DNA of 64,000 nt from Candidatus Hermodarchaeota archaeon (lineage in GTDB: Archaea; Asgardarchaeota; Hermodarchaeia; Hermodarchaeales; Hermodarchaeaceae): assembly GCA_016840185.1 (NCBI GenBank), contig JAEOSV010000072.1:1-64000 (forward strand), given 5' to 3'. The position numbers and the translations under genes were made by a program. The notes beneath the pieces were generated by a model. It did not search any database. It had not been told where the DNA came from and saw nothing but the letters and a program-made list of their open reading frames with translations. Positions within the stretch are counted from its first letter, which is position 1, and the number at the start of each line of letters is the position of its first letter. Shown piece after piece: positions 61,825 to 64,000 of the stretch.

Positions 61825-63009
61825 ATGGTATACCTTGTTGGCGAAGCCCTTGTAGGAAAAGGAAATGAAATTGCTCACGTAGATATGATTATTGGTGAAA
61901 AGTCGGGTCCTGTTGGAACTGCATTTGCACAGGGGATGACAAATGTGTCCCATGGTCACTCTCCTTTACTAGCAGTGATTCGACCAAATCTGCCACCCAA
62001 ACCCCATACGCTCATAGTCCCCAAAGTTACTGTGAAAGATATGGGAGATGCTGAGAAAATCTTTGGTCCCGCTCAAGCTGCTGTAGCAAAAGCAGTAGCT
62101 GATGCGTTGGAGGAAGGAATCATTCCAAAGGCAAAAGCAGATGAGTGGGTGATAATCTGTAGTGTTTTCATTCATCCCGATGCAAAGGATTATCGACGAA
62201 TTTACCACTATAATTACGCTGCGACTAAGCTATCGATTCAGCGTGCTCTTTCCAACTACCCCCCTGTGGATAAAATTATGTACGACAAAGATCGAGCCAC
62301 TCACCCCATCATGGGCTTCCGCGTACCACGATTATGGCGTCCACCGTATCTTCAAATTGCCTTGGATGTTCCAAGTCTTGAAAAAACAAAGAAAATCATT
62401 TCAGCTTTACCACGAAGTGATAACCTTATCCTAGAAGCAGGCACTCCCCTCATCAAACGTTATGGTACAACGGTGCTCAGTGATATTCGTGAAATAGCTA
62501 AGGACAAATTCTTAGTTGCTGACCTCAAAACACTCGATGTAGGGAAGGTAGAGGTCGATTTAGCATTTGACGAATCTGCAGACGCAGTGGTGGTCTCAGG
62601 ATTAGCGGCGGTTGATACAATCGATCAATTCATCTATGAAACCAACCGATTAGGAATCTATTCCTTTGTTGATATGATGAACGTAGAAGACCCAGTTGCG
62701 AAACTCCAAAGTTTGAAAATGCCCCCCAACGTTGTGATTATGCATCGAGGAATCGATACCGAAGGTCAGGCAGATCACAAATGGAGTGTCGTTAAGGCAA
62801 TAAAAACAGCCTTCAAAGGAAAACGATTACTTGTGTCAGTAGCTGGAGGCATTCGACCAGACAATATTGAAGCCGCCCTCAAAGCTAAGGCCGATATCAT
62901 CGTTGTTGGACGTTACATAACCCAATCTCGGGACGTTGAAAGGTCCACACGTGAATTCCTTACACAAATGCAAGGCGACATTGACCTCTTCCGTGTACAC
63001 ACCGAATAA
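61825..63009 (+). CDS. fae-hps: Bifunctional formaldehyde-activating enzyme / 3-hexulose-6-phosphate synthase
   Basis: This 394-residue fusion starts with Fae (residues 1-165): [20 protein letters not shown] with the catalytic His, and [19 protein letters not shown]. The C-terminal Hps TIM-barrel (from about 170: [20 protein letters not shown]) includes [17 protein letters not shown] and [16 protein letters not shown]. In archaea Fae-Hps runs the reverse ribulose-monophosphate path that makes ribose-5-P and fixes or releases formaldehyde, replacing the pentose-phosphate pathway. Confidence 0.94.
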   Translation: MVYLVGEALVGKGNEIAHVDMIIGEKSGPVGTAFAQGMTNVSHGHSPLLAVIRPNLPPKPHTLIVPKVTVKDMGDAEKIFGPAQAAVAKAVADALEEGIIPKAKADEWVIICSVFIHPDAKDYRRIYHYNYAATKLSIQRALSNYPPVDKIMYDKDRATHPIMGFRVPRLWRPPYLQIALDVPSLEKTKKIISALPRSDNLILEAGTPLIKRYGTTVLSDIREIAKDKFLVADLKTLDVGKVEVDLAFDESADAVVVSGLAAVDTIDQFIYETNRLGIYSFVDMMNVEDPVAKLQSLKMPPNVVIMHRGIDTEGQADHKWSVVKAIKTAFKGKRLLVSVAGGIRPDNIEAALKAKADIIVVGRYITQSRDVERSTREFLTQMQGDIDLFRVHTE

Positions 63010-63188
63010 CAAACCGCATGCTATCTTTAAGATCCTCATTGACTAAGGAAGAAACGTGAATCCAGAACTTGCTGCTTTTTCAGTGAAAAATCCTCAATTT
63101 TGAAGGAATAAAAAAGAATATAGATATCGAAAAATACAGTTACGTTAGATTTAGGATACCGTTTCTTGATAGAAAGGAGAATCCAAAA

Positions 63189-63488
63189 TTGGACTCTGGA
63201 ATAAAAAGACTTGTTTTAGATGTTTTAAAACCACATCAGCCAACACCAGTAGAGATTGCCATATTGCTTGGTAAGGTTAAGGGCGTCGTTGGTGTCAACG
63301 TCGCCTTGGTCGAAGTCGACTCTCATACGGAGTCAATTAAAGTAACTGTAGAAGGCGACAACCTCGAATTTGAAGAGGTTAAAGCTGCCCTCGAAGCTTG
63401 TGGAGCTTCTGTTCACTCAATCGATCAAGTAGTTGCTGGACGTACTGTTGTGGAAGAAGTAAAAACGCATATGGAAAATGGTGGTTAG
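63189..63488 (+). CDS. DUF211 protein
   Basis: The 99-residue protein has IKRLVLDVLKPHQPTPVEIA and LEACGASVHSIDQVVAG, the DUF211 family pattern (MTH889-like ferredoxin fold). These proteins form oligomers and may bind metal; the role is unknown. TTG start at 63189, after AAAGGAGA. Its TAG shares bases with the stop of the convergent partial gene. Confidence 0.85.
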   Translation: MDSGIKRLVLDVLKPHQPTPVEIAILLGKVKGVVGVNVALVEVDSHTESIKVTVEGDNLEFEEVKAALEACGASVHSIDQVVAGRTVVEEVKTHMENGG

Positions 63489-64000
63489 ATTCCTAACGCC
63501 CACCTTGAATTCTCAATCAAAGCTTCTACGTGAGGTGCTAGTTGCTCGTATATTGAGTTGTAAAAAACTCTTGGCAGAATTTGTAAAACACCGAATATTC
63601 GATTCAATAGGCTACTCATTACCGGTTCTAGAAGCTCAGGGCGATTACTAATCTGTGAAGTCAATACAGCATCAAGAGCAGTTTCCTCAGCTAAACCATC
63701 AATTAGACGATAGATCGGACCATTTCGCTCAAGAAAATATGGGAGTCCGCGCTCATCATACAGAACAATGATGCCTAGTTTCTCGACAATTCGTTTTGAA
63801 TACCAATCGATGCTCGAATCTTTAGCTGAAAATGATTCCTGAAAAAGGGGTTCAGCTGGTCGCCTTTTTGTGGTTTTCGGAGCTTCAGATGAAAAATAGC
63901 TCCGAGGAACTAGATTCGGATAGGTATTAGGATGGCGAAAAGCAATGTAAATCGCTGCAGCATAGAGCGCTTCCGGTTCTCGACCAATTTCTTGGGTTCC
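63485..64000 (-). CDS. Hypothetical protein, 5' end outside window
   Basis: The minus-strand frame is open from the edge to a TAA at 63485-63487 (171 residues). It contains PEALYAAAIYIAFRHPNTYP, a middle segment with VEKLGIIVLYDERGLPYFLE and a C-terminal helix PRVFYNSIYEQLAPHVEALI. No motif is recognised. Its stop overlaps that of the DUF211 gene. Confidence 0.55.
   Translation of the reverse strand, partial: GTQEIGREPEALYAAAIYIAFRHPNTYPNLVPRSYFSSEAPKTTKRRPAEPLFQESFSAKDSSIDWYSKRIVEKLGIIVLYDERGLPYFLERNGPIYRLIDGLAEETALDAVLTSQISNRPELLEPVMSSLLNRIFGVLQILPRVFYNSIYEQLAPHVEALIENSRWALGI

Noticed and set aside
1..64000. CRISPR arrays, rRNA operons and prophage
   Set aside because: No direct-repeat array, rRNA sequence or phage structural genes were seen in the window.

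Overview
This 64 kb window is archaeal chromosome, most likely from an Asgard archaeon of the Heimdallarchaeia type. The archaeal evidence is TFB, RNA polymerase subunits G and K, ribosomal proteins eS17 and eS25, a thermosome, archaeal TgtA, Taw1, RibK/RibL, an ATP-dependent DNA ligase and tRNA genes with bulge-helix-bulge (BHB) introns. The Asgard evidence is a profilin, a ribophorin I-like membrane protein, MglA/Ras-like GTPase and Roadblock genes, and an elongation factor 2 paralogue without the diphthamide loop. Gene density is high, with many overlapping starts and stops, frequent TTG and GTG starts and clear Shine-Dalgarno (SD) sites.

Layout. 1-9.6 kb: secreted Ig-like proteins, a two-HTH regulator, a radical SAM protein, a SLOG-type nucleotide-binding protein, the EF-2 paralogue, a cyclophilin-like protein and eS25. 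9.8-15 kb: a fumarate reductase of the thiol:fumarate reductase type (TfrA/TfrB) beside a two-subunit class I fumarase. 15-17.5 kb: an MglA-like GTPase, an unknown protein and a Roadblock protein. 17.5-19.5 kb: tRNA-Leu, then a small ribbon-helix-helix protein directly before ftsZ. 19.5-24 kb: a Tad-like pilus operon. 24-32.8 kb: TFB, RpoG, Lsm, TgtA, tRNA-Glu, eS17, a ParB/SerK-like protein, PAC2, uridine phosphorylase and tRNA-Gln. 32.9-38.8 kb: a surface-glycan or N-glycosylation neighbourhood (ribophorin I-like protein, WlbA/WlbB-like enzymes, TrmB regulator, Alg7/GPT-like transferase). 38.9-46 kb: MutS-like ATPase, NadM, Ogt, RtcA, Nog1, a proteasome beta subunit and Taw1. 46-47.4 kb: an IS605-type TnpB. 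47.5-54.9 kb: translin, endonuclease V, RibK, RibL, tRNA-Lys, ThiL, tRNA-Thr, an adenylate-forming ligase, RpoK and thermosome. 55-64 kb: radical SAM protein, DNA ligase, profilin, class I GAPDH, Fae-Hps and small proteins.

The strongest new observation is in the EF-2 paralogue (minus strand, 6510 to 4413). Its frame is broken by a 31-nt insert exactly between the residues RRG and ITIKAA. The insert folds as a BHB-like element, and cleavage after the second base of each 3-nt bulge restores the frame and the conserved sequence. It therefore looks like a tRNA-type intron in a protein-coding mRNA. Five more BHB-type introns lie in the tRNAs: two in D-arms, two in T-loops and canonical 37/38 introns in tRNA-Gln and tRNA-Lys make six tRNA introns in all, over four genes. 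A second pattern is that several genes have no usable ATG, GTG or TTG at the expected start but have an AUU, AUC or AUA codon 5-7 nt after a good SD. Other notable points are a proteasome beta subunit with Ala in place of the catalytic Thr1, a TnpB with a rearranged RuvC site, and a CdrS-like RHH-FtsZ pair.
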